Shown piece after piece: positions 9,503 to 18,547 of a stretch of DNA of 64,000 nucleotides. The notes under the pieces were generated by a model. The model did not search any database. It was not told the DNA's origin and was given only the letters and a program-made list of their open reading frames with translations. Made by a program: the position numbers and the translations under genes. The stretch comes from Dyella sp. RRB7 (lineage in GTDB: Bacteria; Pseudomonadota; Gammaproteobacteria; Xanthomonadales; Rhodanobacteraceae), in contig NZ_JAKWJS010000007.1 in the NCBI RefSeq assembly GCF_022761115.1, positions 124,001 through 188,000 on the forward strand. The letters are read 5' to 3'. Position 1 is the stretch's first letter. Every line of letters starts with the position of its first letter.

Positions 9503-10729
9503 TCAACAGGGCTCGATGGCCGTGACCGGTTCGGCGCGGCGTTCCATGGTCATCGAGACGATCCATAGCAACAAGCCGCCCAACGCAAGGCCGCTGCCCA
9601 CCCAGCCGGGCGATGTCCAGCCATAGCCGTGTGCAATGGCGAGGCCGCCGAGAAAGGGGCCAAGCGCGTTGGCGGTGTTGAAGGCCGAATGGTTGAGCGA
9701 AGCGGCGAGGCCCTGGGCGTCGCCGGCAACATCCATCAGGCGCGTTTGCAGCACGGTACCAAGCGCGCCGCCGATGCCGATCAGGAACACGCAGGCACTG
9801 AGCGTCCACACGTTGCCAGCGGTATAAGGGAAGACCGCGAGCATCACCATGCTCCACAACAACAAGCCGCCGGCCGTGCGCATCAGTGCGCGATCGGCAA
9901 AGACTGGAACAAGCATGTTGCCCAGCGTCAGGCCTATGCCGAACACGCCCATCACCCAGGGCACGGCATCCAGCGACATATGCGTCTCGTGCAGAAGAAT
10001 GTCGGCCAGATAGGTATACACGGCAAACATGCCGCCGAAGCCGATCGCGCCGATGCCCAGCGTAAGCCACACCTGCGAACGCTTCAGCGCGCCAAGCTCA
10101 CGCAATGGGCTGGCCCCGGCATCGGCGGGGATGTTGGGTGCAAAGGCGAGCACCGCGCTCATCGTCGCCATGCCCAGCAGGGCCACCAACGCAAAACTCC
10201 AGCGCCAACCCACCGCCTGCCCAAGCCAGCTGGCCAGCGGCACGCCCACGATGGTGGCGCAGGTGAGGCCAAGGAACATCAGGCCCACCGCGCGCGTGCG
10301 CCGACTCAACGGCACCAGCGAGCTGGCCACCAGGGCGGCGACGCCAAAGTAGGCGCCATGCGGCAGGCCGCTTAGAAAGCGGAACACCAGCATCCAGTGA
10401 TAGCTCGGCGAGAGACCGGTCAGTCCGTTGAACACGGTGAACATCGCCATCAACATCAGTAGCAGCCGACGACGCGGCAAACGCGCGCCCAACACCGTGA
10501 TGACCGGGGCGCCCACCACCACGCCCAGCGCATAGGCGCTGATCGCATGACCGGCGGTCGGAGCATCGATGCCCAGCCCCTGCGCGAACAGCGGCAGCAT
10601 GCTCATCGAGGCGAACTCCGTGGTGCCGATGGCGAAGCCACCGACAGCGAGCGCGAGGATGACAAGCCCGACATGGGGCACGCGGACAGGCGGCGTGCCC
10701 GGATCGAAGACGGCGGAGGGGGCGGACAT
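9503..10729 (-). CDS. MFS transporter, AraJ/NepI-like drug or sugar efflux (DHA1)
   Basis: 408 residues from the ATG at 10729; the open frame runs upstream to 11011 but the extra part is arginine-rich non-coding sequence. Twelve hydrophobic segments are visible, beginning with VGLVILALAVGGFAIGTTEF, where the GTTEF in helix 1 is characteristic of the AraJ/Bcr-type DHA1 subgroup. The loop 2-3 motif GARLPRRR and the helix-5 segment GVPLASWLGQAVGWRWSF also fit. It exports small hydrophobic or sugar-like compounds with proton antiport in characterised relatives; the substrate is unknown. It has no obvious dedicated regulator except the HxlR gene about 220 bp upstream, read in the same direction. 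Confidence 0.85.
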   Translation of the reverse strand: MSAPSAVFDPGTPPVRVPHVGLVILALAVGGFAIGTTEFASMSMLPLFAQGLGIDAPTAGHAISAYALGVVVGAPVITVLGARLPRRRLLLMLMAMFTVFNGLTGLSPSYHWMLVFRFLSGLPHGAYFGVAALVASSLVPLSRRTRAVGLMFLGLTCATIVGVPLASWLGQAVGWRWSFALVALLGMATMSAVLAFAPNIPADAGASPLRELGALKRSQVWLTLGIGAIGFGGMFAVYTYLADILLHETHMSLDAVPWVMGVFGIGLTLGNMLVPVFADRALMRTAGGLLLWSMVMLAVFPYTAGNVWTLSACVFLIGIGGALGTVLQTRLMDVAGDAQGLAASLNHSAFNTANALGPFLGGLAIAHGYGWTSPGWVGSGLALGGLLLWIVSMTMERRAEPVTAIEPC

Positions 10730-10950
10730 GGAGGCGCTCAAGTCGTGGAGTGGGCGCAGTGGTGCGCCGCAGCATGCGTCAAGAATACCGGCAGGGCCCG
10801 CCCGTTGCCAGCTGGTGGCTGGCGGCGACGTAGCCAAGGGACTTTTGCGGCTGTCGATCCGAGGCGGGGCGATGTCCCGGTTCCGGCACCGTTCGCGGGA
10901 CACGCCGGAGAGCAAAGTGATCGCCGCCAACTCACCCGCAATACCTGAAC

Positions 10951-11346
10951 TTATCTCGCATCGTAACTGGATTGCGCCAGCCTGACCTGCTCCCAGTTTG
11001 CCTTGGCCCAATCGACCAATCCTTGCGTGGGACGCAACAGGCTTTTTCCAAGAACCGTCATTTCATACTCCACCCGCGGCGGCACTTCGGGGAACAGCTC
11101 CCGGATGACCAGCCCATCGCGTTCGAGATGCTTCAGCGTCGAAGAAAGCATCCGCTGTGAAATCCCCGGAACCGCGCGTTCAAGTTCGGAAAATCGCGCG
11201 CGTCCGCCCAGGAGATCGAGCGAAAGCACAACGAAGATGGTCCACTTGTCGCCGATCTTGGTCAGCAGTTCCCGCACCGCCATGGGGTCCGAGCTTCTGC
11301 AGATGGCGGCGGGATCCAATGGATGGGCCTTGGTCCGGCTTTTCAT
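10951..11346 (-). CDS. HxlR family transcriptional regulator
   Basis: 131 residues. The winged helix typical of HxlR proteins fills most of the chain: LTKIGDKWTIFVVLSL, RARFSELERAVPGISQRMLS, TLKHLERDGLVIRELF and PPRVEYEMTVLGKSL. The single Cys at residue 16, just before the winged helix, sits where redox-sensing YodB/HypR-like members carry their conserved cysteine; whether it senses oxidants here is inference. It is divergent from the NTF2/azoreductase pair, a common arrangement for quinone or aldehyde stress control. Operator-like GTAAG repeats lie directly upstream of its start. Confidence 0.9.
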   Translation of the reverse strand: MKSRTKAHPLDPAAICRSSDPMAVRELLTKIGDKWTIFVVLSLDLLGGRARFSELERAVPGISQRMLSSTLKHLERDGLVIRELFPEVPPRVEYEMTVLGKSLLRPTQGLVDWAKANWEQVRLAQSSYDAR

Positions 11347-11348
11347 AA

Positions 11349-11434
11349 CTTACCTCGGTGTAAGCGACTGACGTCAACGTGCCTTCTTCTCAAGGGCAGG
11401 CTTACGATTTATAGGTAGCTCTCAATCCGTAAGC
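11349..11434. promoter_or_regulatory. Candidate HxlR operators in the divergent intergenic region
   Basis: Two inverted repeats share the same half-site. CTTAC (11349-11353) faces GTAAG (11360-11364) across six bases, immediately upstream of the HxlR start codon. GCTTAC (11400-11405) faces GTAAGC (11429-11434) across 23 bases, 30 bp before the NTF2 gene start. Both divergent genes could thus be repressed by the same protein. The assignment to HxlR rests on position only. Confidence 0.55.
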
Positions 11435-11463
11435 AACCCTGCGACGCGCGTGGAGAGTTCCGA

Positions 11464-11898
11464 ATGCCGAGTCCGACATACGCTGCATACAAGCCCGCTG
11501 CTCCTTATTTCGATCTGGTTCGCGGCGCGCTGGGCGACCTCGTCGATGGCCAGCACTTCTTCGATATCGTCAGTGACGACATCGCCTATGAAGTCCTCTA
11601 CGACATCCCGGGCTGGCCTCACGTCATAGAAGGGCGAGCCGGCCTGATGGGAGCGTTCAGGGGTTATGTCGACAACATCGTGCTTCACTCGGCCGACCAG
11701 TTGACCGTCCACAAGGCAGACAGCGGTCAGGTCGTCATCATCGAATACCAGGTCCATGGGACCATCGTCGCGACGGGCGTGAAGTACAACAACCGGTTCT
11801 GCTCGATCATCAAGATCGAGAACCGGAAGATCACGCACTGGAGGGACTATATGGACTCCCTCGCGGCCTGGAACGCGTTGTCGGCGCGGTCTCATTGA
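11464..11898 (+). CDS. NTF2-like / SnoaL-like protein
   Basis: 144 residues, start after GGAG at 11453. The pattern is that of a single-domain NTF2/ketosteroid-isomerase cone fold: an N-terminal helix (PYFDLVRGALGDLVDG), a strand with the invading-loop segment ITYEVLYDIPGWPHVIEGR-like sequence, and the long C-terminal strands with IIEYQVHGTIV and KITHWRDYMDSLAAW. The HWRDYMD ending is common in SnoaL-like polyketide cyclase/isomerase relatives. Its catalytic role is unknown. It is followed 25 bp later by azoR and probably co-transcribed with it. Confidence 0.8.
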   Translation: MPSPTYAAYKPAAPYFDLVRGALGDLVDGQHFFDIVSDDIAYEVLYDIPGWPHVIEGRAGLMGAFRGYVDNIVLHSADQLTVHKADSGQVVIIEYQVHGTIVATGVKYNNRFCSIIKIENRKITHWRDYMDSLAAWNALSARSH

Positions 11899-11923
11899 GT
11901 CGCCGGGCATGGGGAATTTGCGG

Positions 11924-12532
11924 ATGAAAAGAATCCTGTTGATTGATGTGAGCCCAAGGGGGAATGACTCGGCGAGTCGATCGGTGGCCAGCACGCTCGC
12001 CGCGCGGCTCAGCGATCTTTATCCGCTGGCGGAAATCACGCATCGCGACCTGGCTGCCGCGCATCCGCCTCATCTGGACGAATCCACACTGCGGGCTATT
12101 TCCACCAGGGATCCGGCAGAGGAGGAAAGATGGAAGGATGCGGCACGCCTGGCCGATCAACTGACTGACGAGCTGGTGGCATCCGATCTCCTGGTGATAG
12201 CAACGCCGATGTGGAATTTCGGGATTCCTTCCGCCCTCAAGGCCTGGATCGACCTGGTCGTTCGGCCGGGCAAAACCTTCCGATATGGCGAGGGCGGCGT
12301 GGTCGGCTTGATGCAGGGGAAGCAGGCGATCCTGGTGCTGGCTTCAGGCGGCGTCTTCACCGCAGGCCCTTGGAAATCCTGGGATTTCGTCGAGCCCTAC
12401 CTGCGTCAAATCCTGGGCTTCATCGGTATCGTGGACGTGCAGACCGTCAGGGTCGAAGGAATGAACATCCCGGCGTTGGCGAACGATGCCGTGCCGGTGG
12501 CAAACAAGGCTGTCGAGGCGCTTGTTCTGTAA
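11924..12532 (+). CDS. azoR: FMN-dependent NADH-azoreductase
   Basis: 202 residues if started at the ATG at 11924 (MKRILLIDVSPRG), which has GGGGA eight bases upstream; an ATG at 11909 would add five residues. Flavodoxin-like fold with the phosphate-binding SPRGNDSASRSV near residues 9-20, TPMWNFGIPSALKAWID near 96-112 (the isoalloxazine loop, MWNFGIP being diagnostic for AzoR) and LASGGVFT near 140-147. The enzyme reduces quinones and azo compounds with two electrons at the expense of NADH and protects from quinone stress. Located downstream of the NTF2 gene and opposite the HxlR regulator, a typical quinone-response module. Confidence 0.92.
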   Translation: MKRILLIDVSPRGNDSASRSVASTLAARLSDLYPLAEITHRDLAAAHPPHLDESTLRAISTRDPAEEERWKDAARLADQLTDELVASDLLVIATPMWNFGIPSALKAWIDLVVRPGKTFRYGEGGVVGLMQGKQAILVLASGGVFTAGPWKSWDFVEPYLRQILGFIGIVDVQTVRVEGMNIPALANDAVPVANKAVEALVL

Positions 12533-12655
12533 AGGAGGGCATCCGCCTGCGAAGCATGGCGGGGACACGGGGATCGATGAGGTTTTGCCTGTGGCCGACA
12601 GGGCGCAACGCTCGACAAGCCGTTGCGTCAGCGGTTGGCCGCGTTGCCCGGATTC

Positions 12656-13096
12656 CTAACGCTCGCTGCCCATGACCCGATCCAGAATCCGGCGAAGGTG
12701 CGCAAGGTCGGTCTTGGACAGATGCTGAAAGCCTGGCGGTGCATCGTCGCGCACGGTGCGGTGTACCAGTTCGACGATCTGCCGGCCCGCGCGCGTGAGC
12801 GACACCAGTTTCGCGCGCCGATTTTCCGGGTGAGGATGGCGTTCGACCAGGCCGCGATTCTCAAGATCATTCACGGCTACGGTGGTGGCCGGCGCATCGC
12901 TGCCGGTCTCATCGGCTATCTGTTTCAAGGTCATCGGCGCATCGAGCAGCCGTCGCAATATGCGCAGGCGGCTGAAGGAAAGGCCCGTGGCGTCGCTGAC
13001 TTTCCGGCGCCATTCGCCGCGGGTTTCCCATACCAGGCCGACCAGCCGCTGCCAGATGCGATCGGCTTCGCTGCCGCTGTTGGCATGCCCCATCAT
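12656..13096 (-). CDS. MarR family transcriptional regulator, coupled to the efflux gene
   Basis: 146 residues. Winged-helix MarR core: LSFSRLRILRRLLDAPMTLK, QIADETGSDAPATTVAVNDL and the wing RGLVERHPHPENRRAKLVSL, with helical dimerisation ends. The ATG at 13096 overlaps the TGA of the upstream MFS gene (ATGA), so translation is coupled and expression is tied to the pump. The strong inverted repeats over the start of the MFS gene are the natural binding site for this repressor, giving an autoregulated efflux operon. Confidence 0.9.
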   Translation of the reverse strand: MMGHANSGSEADRIWQRLVGLVWETRGEWRRKVSDATGLSFSRLRILRRLLDAPMTLKQIADETGSDAPATTVAVNDLENRGLVERHPHPENRRAKLVSLTRAGRQIVELVHRTVRDDAPPGFQHLSKTDLAHLRRILDRVMGSER

Positions 13097-14535
13097 GCGG
13101 TCGCTCCGGTAGGCGCCTCTTCCAGCAAGTGTGCCGCGTGGCGGGTGGTATCCCGCGCCCAGCGCGTGTTGGACAGCCACCCGAGCAACAACACGGTAAC
13201 GCCGCCACCCGTGATCAGCCACCAGAATGGATGCGAGGCTTCGGCGAACCCGTGATGCATGTGCGTGCCCAGGATGGTGCCCGCAAGGGCCACGCCGAGC
13301 GACGCGCCGATTTGCCTGCTGGTTGAGGCCACCGCCGCCGCAAGGCCCGCCTGCGCCTTGGGCATGCCGGACACGGCGGTGTTGGTAATGGGCGCATTCA
13401 CCATGCCGAAACCGATCCCAAACACCACGTACGTCAACAACAATAGCGGCAGCGGCGTCGTGGCCGTCAACTGCGTCATCATCAGCGCGCTGACGACCGT
13501 GGCCGTGCCGGAGGCCAGCAACGACGGGCGCGTGCCATGCGTGCCCACCAGTCGCCCGGAGAACGGCGAGCAGAGAATCGTCGCCAGTGCGAGCGGCAAG
13601 GTACACAAACCAGTATGGAAGGCCGATAAGCCACGCACTTCCTGCAAGTACAGCGCATTGAGGAAAAGGAAGCCGGAGAATGCCGAGAAGCTGCATACGG
13701 CAATCAACGTTGCGCTGCTGAAGGGCGCGCTGCGAAAGAACCGCACGTCTATCAACGGTTCGTGGCGCCGAGGTTCATAGGCAAGCAACGCGATCAGCGC
13801 CAGTGCGGCCGCGGTAAACAGGCCGACGATCGTCGTCGAGCCCCAGCCGGCATGGGGGCCCTCAATGACCGCATACGTCACCGTGGCCAGGATGACGAAC
13901 ACCAACAGTTGTCCGATCGGATCGACACGCCGCGGATGCGGCGCCTTGGATTCCGGAATATAGCGTGCGGCCAGCAGCATCGCCGCGGCGCCAATGGGCA
14001 GGTTCACCCAGAAGATGGAGCGCCAGCCGATGCTTTGGGTGAGCGCGCCACCAATCACCGGACCCAGTGCCATCGATACGCCGGCGACCGCACCCCAGAT
14101 GCCGATGGCGCGTGCGCGTGCCTTTGGTTCGTGGAAGGTGTTGGCGATGATCGACATGGCGACCGGGTTGAGCATCGTCGCGCCCAGCGCCTGCAGGACG
14201 CGAAACGCGACCAGGCCCTGAATAGTGGGAGCAACGCTGCACAGCAGCGAGCCCAGCATGAACAGCGCCATGCCCGACTGGAACACGCGACGCCGCCCGA
14301 AGCGATCGGCCATCGAGCCGGCCAGCATCAGCAGGCTTGCCACCACCATGGTGTAGGCATCGATCACCCACTGCAGCCCGGATATCGACGCGACCAGATC
14401 GTGCCGGATCGAGGGCAGCGCGACGTTGACGATGGTGGCGTCCATCGCGACCATCAGCAGGCTCAGGCAGCAGATGCCGAGGATAAGGTTGGGATGGGTC
14501 TTGGCCCGCCCGGTGTCGCCAATAGTTGTATTCAT
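13093..14535 (-). CDS. MFS drug efflux transporter, DHA2 (EmrB/QacA) family
   Basis: 480 residues from the ATG at 14535; a TTG at 14556 is in frame but lies inside the operator. Fourteen hydrophobic segments, starting with LILGICCLSLLMVAMDATIV, in which the helix-1 MVAMDATIVNVALP motif is diagnostic for the 14-TM DHA2 family. The loop 2-3 motif GSMADRFGRRRVF and the helix-5 antiporter motif GPVIGGALTQSIGWRSIFWV are intact. It exports hydrophobic drugs or host phenolics by proton antiport in the inner membrane. No EmrA-type adaptor is adjacent. Regulation is probably by the MarR protein in the same operon. Confidence 0.9.
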   Translation of the reverse strand: MNTTIGDTGRAKTHPNLILGICCLSLLMVAMDATIVNVALPSIRHDLVASISGLQWVIDAYTMVVASLLMLAGSMADRFGRRRVFQSGMALFMLGSLLCSVAPTIQGLVAFRVLQALGATMLNPVAMSIIANTFHEPKARARAIGIWGAVAGVSMALGPVIGGALTQSIGWRSIFWVNLPIGAAAMLLAARYIPESKAPHPRRVDPIGQLLVFVILATVTYAVIEGPHAGWGSTTIVGLFTAAALALIALLAYEPRRHEPLIDVRFFRSAPFSSATLIAVCSFSAFSGFLFLNALYLQEVRGLSAFHTGLCTLPLALATILCSPFSGRLVGTHGTRPSLLASGTATVVSALMMTQLTATTPLPLLLLTYVVFGIGFGMVNAPITNTAVSGMPKAQAGLAAAVASTSRQIGASLGVALAGTILGTHMHHGFAEASHPFWWLITGGGVTVLLLGWLSNTRWARDTTRHAAHLLEEAPTGATA

Positions 14536-14570
14536 GCAACTATTGTTGATTAACAATAGTCACGCGTCAA
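14520..14570 (-). promoter_or_regulatory. Promoter and nested MarR-type operators of the efflux operon
   Basis: On the minus strand TTGACG (14570-14565) is followed after exactly 17 bases by AACAAT (14547-14542), and the A of the start ATG (14535) lies seven bases beyond, so the transcript would be leaderless; no ribosome-binding site is visible. A perfect 9-bp inverted repeat ACTATTGTT/AACAATAGT occupies 14539-14560, between and over the promoter elements. A second perfect 8-bp repeat, AATAGTTG (14521-14528) with CAACTATT (14537-14544), overlaps it and flanks the start codon. The three half-sites share CAATAGT. Confidence 0.7.
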
Positions 14571-14616
14571 TCGGCTTCGCTCGCCCGGCGGCAGCGAAGC
14601 CCGCCGGGCGAGGGCG

Positions 14617-15870
14617 CTAGCTCCCTTTCTGCGACAGCAGGGTTTCGATCTGGCCCTCGAACTCCTTTTCGATGGCGCTATGAAAGTCGCCCGTGGCCGC
14701 CGCCGAGAAGCCCGCGTGGACGTGCTTGACGCGGCCATCCCGTGCTATGAAGAAGGTCGTGGGCCACGAGTCGAGGTTCACCGCCTGGGGCAGTTTTTCC
14801 TGAGCCTGGTCGGTGACGCCGGCAAGCAGCACCGGGAATGGCGGCTTGTATCTTTGGACGAAGGCGCGGAGGCGGGCAGGGTCGGCATACTCATCCGCAT
14901 CTTCGAAATCCAGCGTGACGATCTCAAGTCCGCGTGCGTGGTACTTGCGATAGAGCGCATCCAGGAACGGTGCTTCATCGTGGCAATTGGGACACCAGCT
15001 GCCGGACACGTCCACCAGCACCACCTTGTTGCGGAAGCGTGCGTCGGTGTTCGAGACGAGGTGGCCATCCAGATCTTTGAAGCTGAAAGCGAATACCTCA
15101 TCGCGATCGCGCACCCCGGTGTGCTCACTCAAATCGGGAGCGTCGGGCAAGCCAAGTTTGCGAGCCGTCTCGGGGCGATAGGCGGTGTAGTGCGCTTCGT
15201 CGCTATGCGGGTCGGAAAGCGTCACCTCAAGAATGACGTCTCCCGCTGCGGTACGCGAAGGTTTGACGGTGGCCACCTCTGCCCGTGAACCGGAGAAGTT
15301 GGAAAGATTCCACTGGCCGTCCTTCCACAGGCCAGTGAGCGCGCCGGTATCGCCGCCCACGCGCAGTACCGATGCACTCAGTCGTCCAAAGTCCTGATGC
15401 GCAATAAAGCGCCATGCATACTCGTTCTTCTTCTTGCTATGGGCGGGAAGAATCCAGAGGCCGTCGATGTTTGGAGCACCTTCATCGGCCACGGACGGCG
15501 CATTGCCTGGATGGGCCGCGATTCTCCACGGCGTGGCCTTGGCGTTTGCCGACGCCGAAGCGTAGGAACCATCGACGCTGCCGTCGGGCCTGCGCTGCAG
15601 GTCCAGCACGCGGTCGAAGGCGTCGTAGCGCAACACCAGATGATCGCCATCCACTATGGCCGCGTTGGATGCAATCGGCTCGTCGCCGTTGAAGAAGCGA
15701 CCCTCTATACCGTGGGCTCCCTGCACGACTTCGAAGTGGAACGGTACGGTGATCCGGTCATGGGTGGCGGTGGCTTCCCACTGTCCCAGCCAGGGGGTTG
15801 TCTTGGGGGCGGCGGCAAGCGCGCAGATCGGTAGCGCCATGGCCAGCAGGGCTAGAGAAATGATGCGCAT
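14617..15870 (-). CDS. Periplasmic TlpA/ResA-like thioredoxin-fold protein
   Basis: 417 residues from the ATG at 15870 (GGAG six bases upstream). Residues 1-19 are a signal peptide (ends ALA-AA). The N-terminal 240 residues are beta-rich and not assigned; they resemble lipocalin-like DUF repeats seen before redoxin domains. The C-terminal 170 residues are a TlpA-like redoxin: the active site SWCPNC near residue 296, the DFEDADEYAD helix, a cis-Pro loop SWPTTFFI near 378 and HVHAGFSA near 390. It should reduce or transfer disulfides in the periplasm, for example for cytochrome maturation or metal chaperoning; no partner gene is nearby. Confidence 0.85.
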   Translation of the reverse strand: MRIISLALLAMALPICALAAAPKTTPWLGQWEATATHDRITVPFHFEVVQGAHGIEGRFFNGDEPIASNAAIVDGDHLVLRYDAFDRVLDLQRRPDGSVDGSYASASANAKATPWRIAAHPGNAPSVADEGAPNIDGLWILPAHSKKKNEYAWRFIAHQDFGRLSASVLRVGGDTGALTGLWKDGQWNLSNFSGSRAEVATVKPSRTAAGDVILEVTLSDPHSDEAHYTAYRPETARKLGLPDAPDLSEHTGVRDRDEVFAFSFKDLDGHLVSNTDARFRNKVVLVDVSGSWCPNCHDEAPFLDALYRKYHARGLEIVTLDFEDADEYADPARLRAFVQRYKPPFPVLLAGVTDQAQEKLPQAVNLDSWPTTFFIARDGRVKHVHAGFSAAATGDFHSAIEKEFEGQIETLLSQKGS

Positions 15871-16006
15871 CGACTGCTCCACCGATCAGGGATCGGTCGA
15901 GCCTATCGATGGCCATTTTGATGTGGCAAATGAAAAGCGGTTATGACGTCATATCTGTATGCACCGTGGCGCCGGGCGCAAGGACTCGGCAATCTGTAGT
16001 GGCTAC

Positions 16007-17077
16007 TTAGCCTCGCAACAACGGCAGCAACTGGTCGCCCTGTCGAATGACCTCCGTCAGGTACGGCGTGTCGGACAATATGAAGTGCGTAATGCCCAGC
16101 GCCTGGTACTTGCGCAACGAACGGGCCACCTCCTGCGCGGATCCCACCAGCCAGGTCGTGCTGGCACCGCCGCCGCCATACTTGCCCGGCGCCGTGTAGA
16201 GGTTGTCGTCGAGCACTTCGCCGCGCGCGTGCAGATCGAGCAGGCGTTGTTGACCGACCGCCACCGGCCCGTGATGATCCTGCCAGCCGGCCCCTTGGGC
16301 CTTGGCCATCTCGGCAACCTTGGCCTGCGCATCGGCCCAGGCCTGGTCGGTGGTGTCACGCACCAGCGTGGTTATGCGCAGACCGAATTCCAGCGGCGGC
16401 AGGTCGCGATCCAGCGACTGGCTCAGCGTCTTTAGCCGATCGATGCGCTCGCCCACGCCATCAAGCGTTTCGCCCCAGAACAGCTGCACGTCGGCTTCGG
16501 TGGCGGCCACGCGCTCGGCGGCTTCCGACGCGCCGCCAAAATACAGTTTGGGATGCGGGCGCCCATCGCGAATATGGATGCGCGGCTGCACCGTGGACTC
16601 GCTGACCTGGAAGTGCTCGCCCTGATGGGTCACACGCTCCTCGAGCCATAGCCTGCGCACCAGGCGCATGAACTCCTTGGTGCGGGCATAGCGATGTGCC
16701 TGATCGCCTTCGCTATCGCCATAAGCGCCGAGGTTATCCTGGCCTGACACGATATTGATGCGTACCCGGCCGTCGGTCAGGTGGTCCAGCGTGGCCGCGG
16801 CGGAAGCGAAGTTCGCCGGTCGCCAATAGCCGGGGCGGATCGCGATGAGCGGCTCGAATCGCGTGGTCCGTGCCGCCAGTGCGGACGCGACGGTGAACGT
16901 ATCGGGCCGTCCCCAGCCGGCGCCGATCAGGGCCCCCTTCCAGCCGTGCTGCTCCAGTGCCAGCACGTGACGGGTCAGTGTCTCCAGGCTGTTGTGGCTT
17001 TCGACAGCGGCATCGCCACGGTGACCCGGGTCGATCTGATTGGGGATGTACCAGAAAAATTCTGCGTGGTTGGCCAT
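16007..17077 (-). CDS. ssuD: LLM-class flavin-dependent monooxygenase, alkanesulfonate monooxygenase-like
   Basis: 356 residues, TIM-barrel luciferase-like. Matches the SsuD style: FFWYIPNQID near the start, HGWKGALIGAGWGRPDTF near residues 43-62, FEPLIAIRPGYWRPA near 75-89, NIVSGQDNLGAYGD near 109-122 and YFGGASEAAERVA near 185-197, ending with LRKYQALGITHFILSDTPYL. Characterised SsuD uses reduced FMN and oxygen to release sulfite from alkanesulfonates. The flavin reductase SsuE is not adjacent, though an FMN reductase lies at 19464. The decayed TonB receptor just upstream, in the same direction, suggests this was once a sulfonate or sulfate-ester uptake locus. The symbol marks family only. 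Confidence 0.8.
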   Translation of the reverse strand: MANHAEFFWYIPNQIDPGHRGDAAVESHNSLETLTRHVLALEQHGWKGALIGAGWGRPDTFTVASALAARTTRFEPLIAIRPGYWRPANFASAAATLDHLTDGRVRINIVSGQDNLGAYGDSEGDQAHRYARTKEFMRLVRRLWLEERVTHQGEHFQVSESTVQPRIHIRDGRPHPKLYFGGASEAAERVAATEADVQLFWGETLDGVGERIDRLKTLSQSLDRDLPPLEFGLRITTLVRDTTDQAWADAQAKVAEMAKAQGAGWQDHHGPVAVGQQRLLDLHARGEVLDDNLYTAPGKYGGGGASTTWLVGSAQEVARSLRKYQALGITHFILSDTPYLTEVIRQGDQLLPLLRG

Positions 17078-17128
17078 GGGATGGAGTGCGGTCCTCTATA
17101 GGGTGCGTCGGCTTTTCTTGCGTGGTGC

Positions 17129-18547
17129 TTAGAACGTCTTCTCCACGGTAAAGCGAAAAGAAAGCGGCTCCAGCGGATGGATGTGCACCCCGCCACGCCC
17201 GCTACGGGTTCGCCGGGCAGGCGATCCACATACCAGAACCCGGCCGCATTGGCGCGTACATTGAGAACGTTGTACAGGCCGAGGCCGATTTTCCAGCCAT
17301 CCTGAAAGCTATAGTGAATGTCGCCGTTCCACTCGCCGTAACCATGCCCCTGGATCTGATCGTCCGATGATAGGGGATGGCTATCCACATGCCGGTACTC
17401 GAGTCCGCCGTCCCAGTGACCCAGGCACTTCACGTAGATGCTTAGGGATCCGGCAGCGAACGGAGCGTTGGGCAAGTAGGTGCCGACATGGCCGGTGCCG
17501 TCGTCATACGGCGTGGCGATCAGGCTGACTTTCGGCTCCGCGAGGTGGCTATGGGCGCTGCCGTAGTAGGCGCCGGTGTCGGTATCGTGCAAGACATCCT
17601 CGCGGATGCCAAGCACCGAGCGAAACCAAGGCGCCCAATAAGTCGTAGCCTGGAAGCAGGCCGCCATGCTGCTCAAGTGAACCCGGTCCTTTTCGGAAAA
17701 GGTACCCGGATAGTCGACTTCCGCCAGTTGTCCCGGCGTGAGCGGCTCGCGATCCTCGGTGGGTCTGCGCAGCACGTCGTTGCTGTCGTTGCGCCAGTGC
17801 GCACCTGCCAGCACATCCGAGCTGATGCCGGAAAATTCAATGGTGTGCAGGTAGCCCGCATCGAGCCCGGCGGTAGTGCGCTTTTCGCGCTGCTCTTCCT
17901 GGTCGCCATGGATCGGATCGAACCGGTCGTGCGTGAAATGGTTCCACAAGGCCAGCCGATTGCTGATTACATAACTACTGACGGTGAGCAGGCCGCCGCC
18001 AAGGGTGGCGTGGTATTGGCTGGACAGGCCGGCGCGCTGGGGTTGGTCCGTCGTGCTGTTCCACCACCCGTGGCAGAACATCGCCGTGACCGAAAATCCG
18101 TTCTCCCTGTTGCCCTGGCTGTAACGCAGCACGGCATTGGCCTTGCGCTGGTCGTCGGGCGAGTTCCACGGCCCGTCATAATGCTGCGTTTCCACGGCAC
18201 CCAGCAGTTCGCTGCTTGCTGCCGCACGGAGCCTGCTGCGAACGCGCGCTCTTCAGCCGACATCGCCGACATCCGCGTAGCCTTGGCCGTGGGTATGCGT
18301 AGGCTCGTTGACGGGCATTGCATCGACGAAGACTGCCAGATCCGTGCCGTGATCGAGCTTGTAGCCGCGCATCATGTACTGGTTGGCCTTGCCCCGCCGC
18401 TATGAGATGTCACGGTCAGGCCCGGCACCGTCTCCAGCAACTGTCCGGGTCGATAGGCCGGAGTGAACGCCAGCTCGTCATTGACCACCACGCCCTCGCT
18501 GGCGGTGGTGGCGGTGCCGAGCTGTGGCATACCGTGATATGTCCTAA
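17129..18547 (-). pseudogene. Decayed TonB-dependent receptor upstream of the SsuD-like gene
   Basis: From about 18547 the minus strand encodes a plug fragment, EGVVVNDELAFTPAYRPGQ, then TVPGLTVTSHSGG and, after a frameshift, ANQYMMRGYKLDHGTD and PVNEPTHTHGQGYADV, which ends in a stop. The barrel resumes in another frame at METQHYDGPWNSPDDQRKAN (from about 18195), so the first barrel strands, over 100 residues by comparison with relatives, are missing. Near 17195 another shift is needed to reach the natural end VHIHPLEPLSFRFTVEKTF, with stop at 17129. No signal peptide remains. The family is the HGQGY/DLDHGTD group of TonB receptors, often next to sulfur-starvation genes. Confidence 0.82.
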
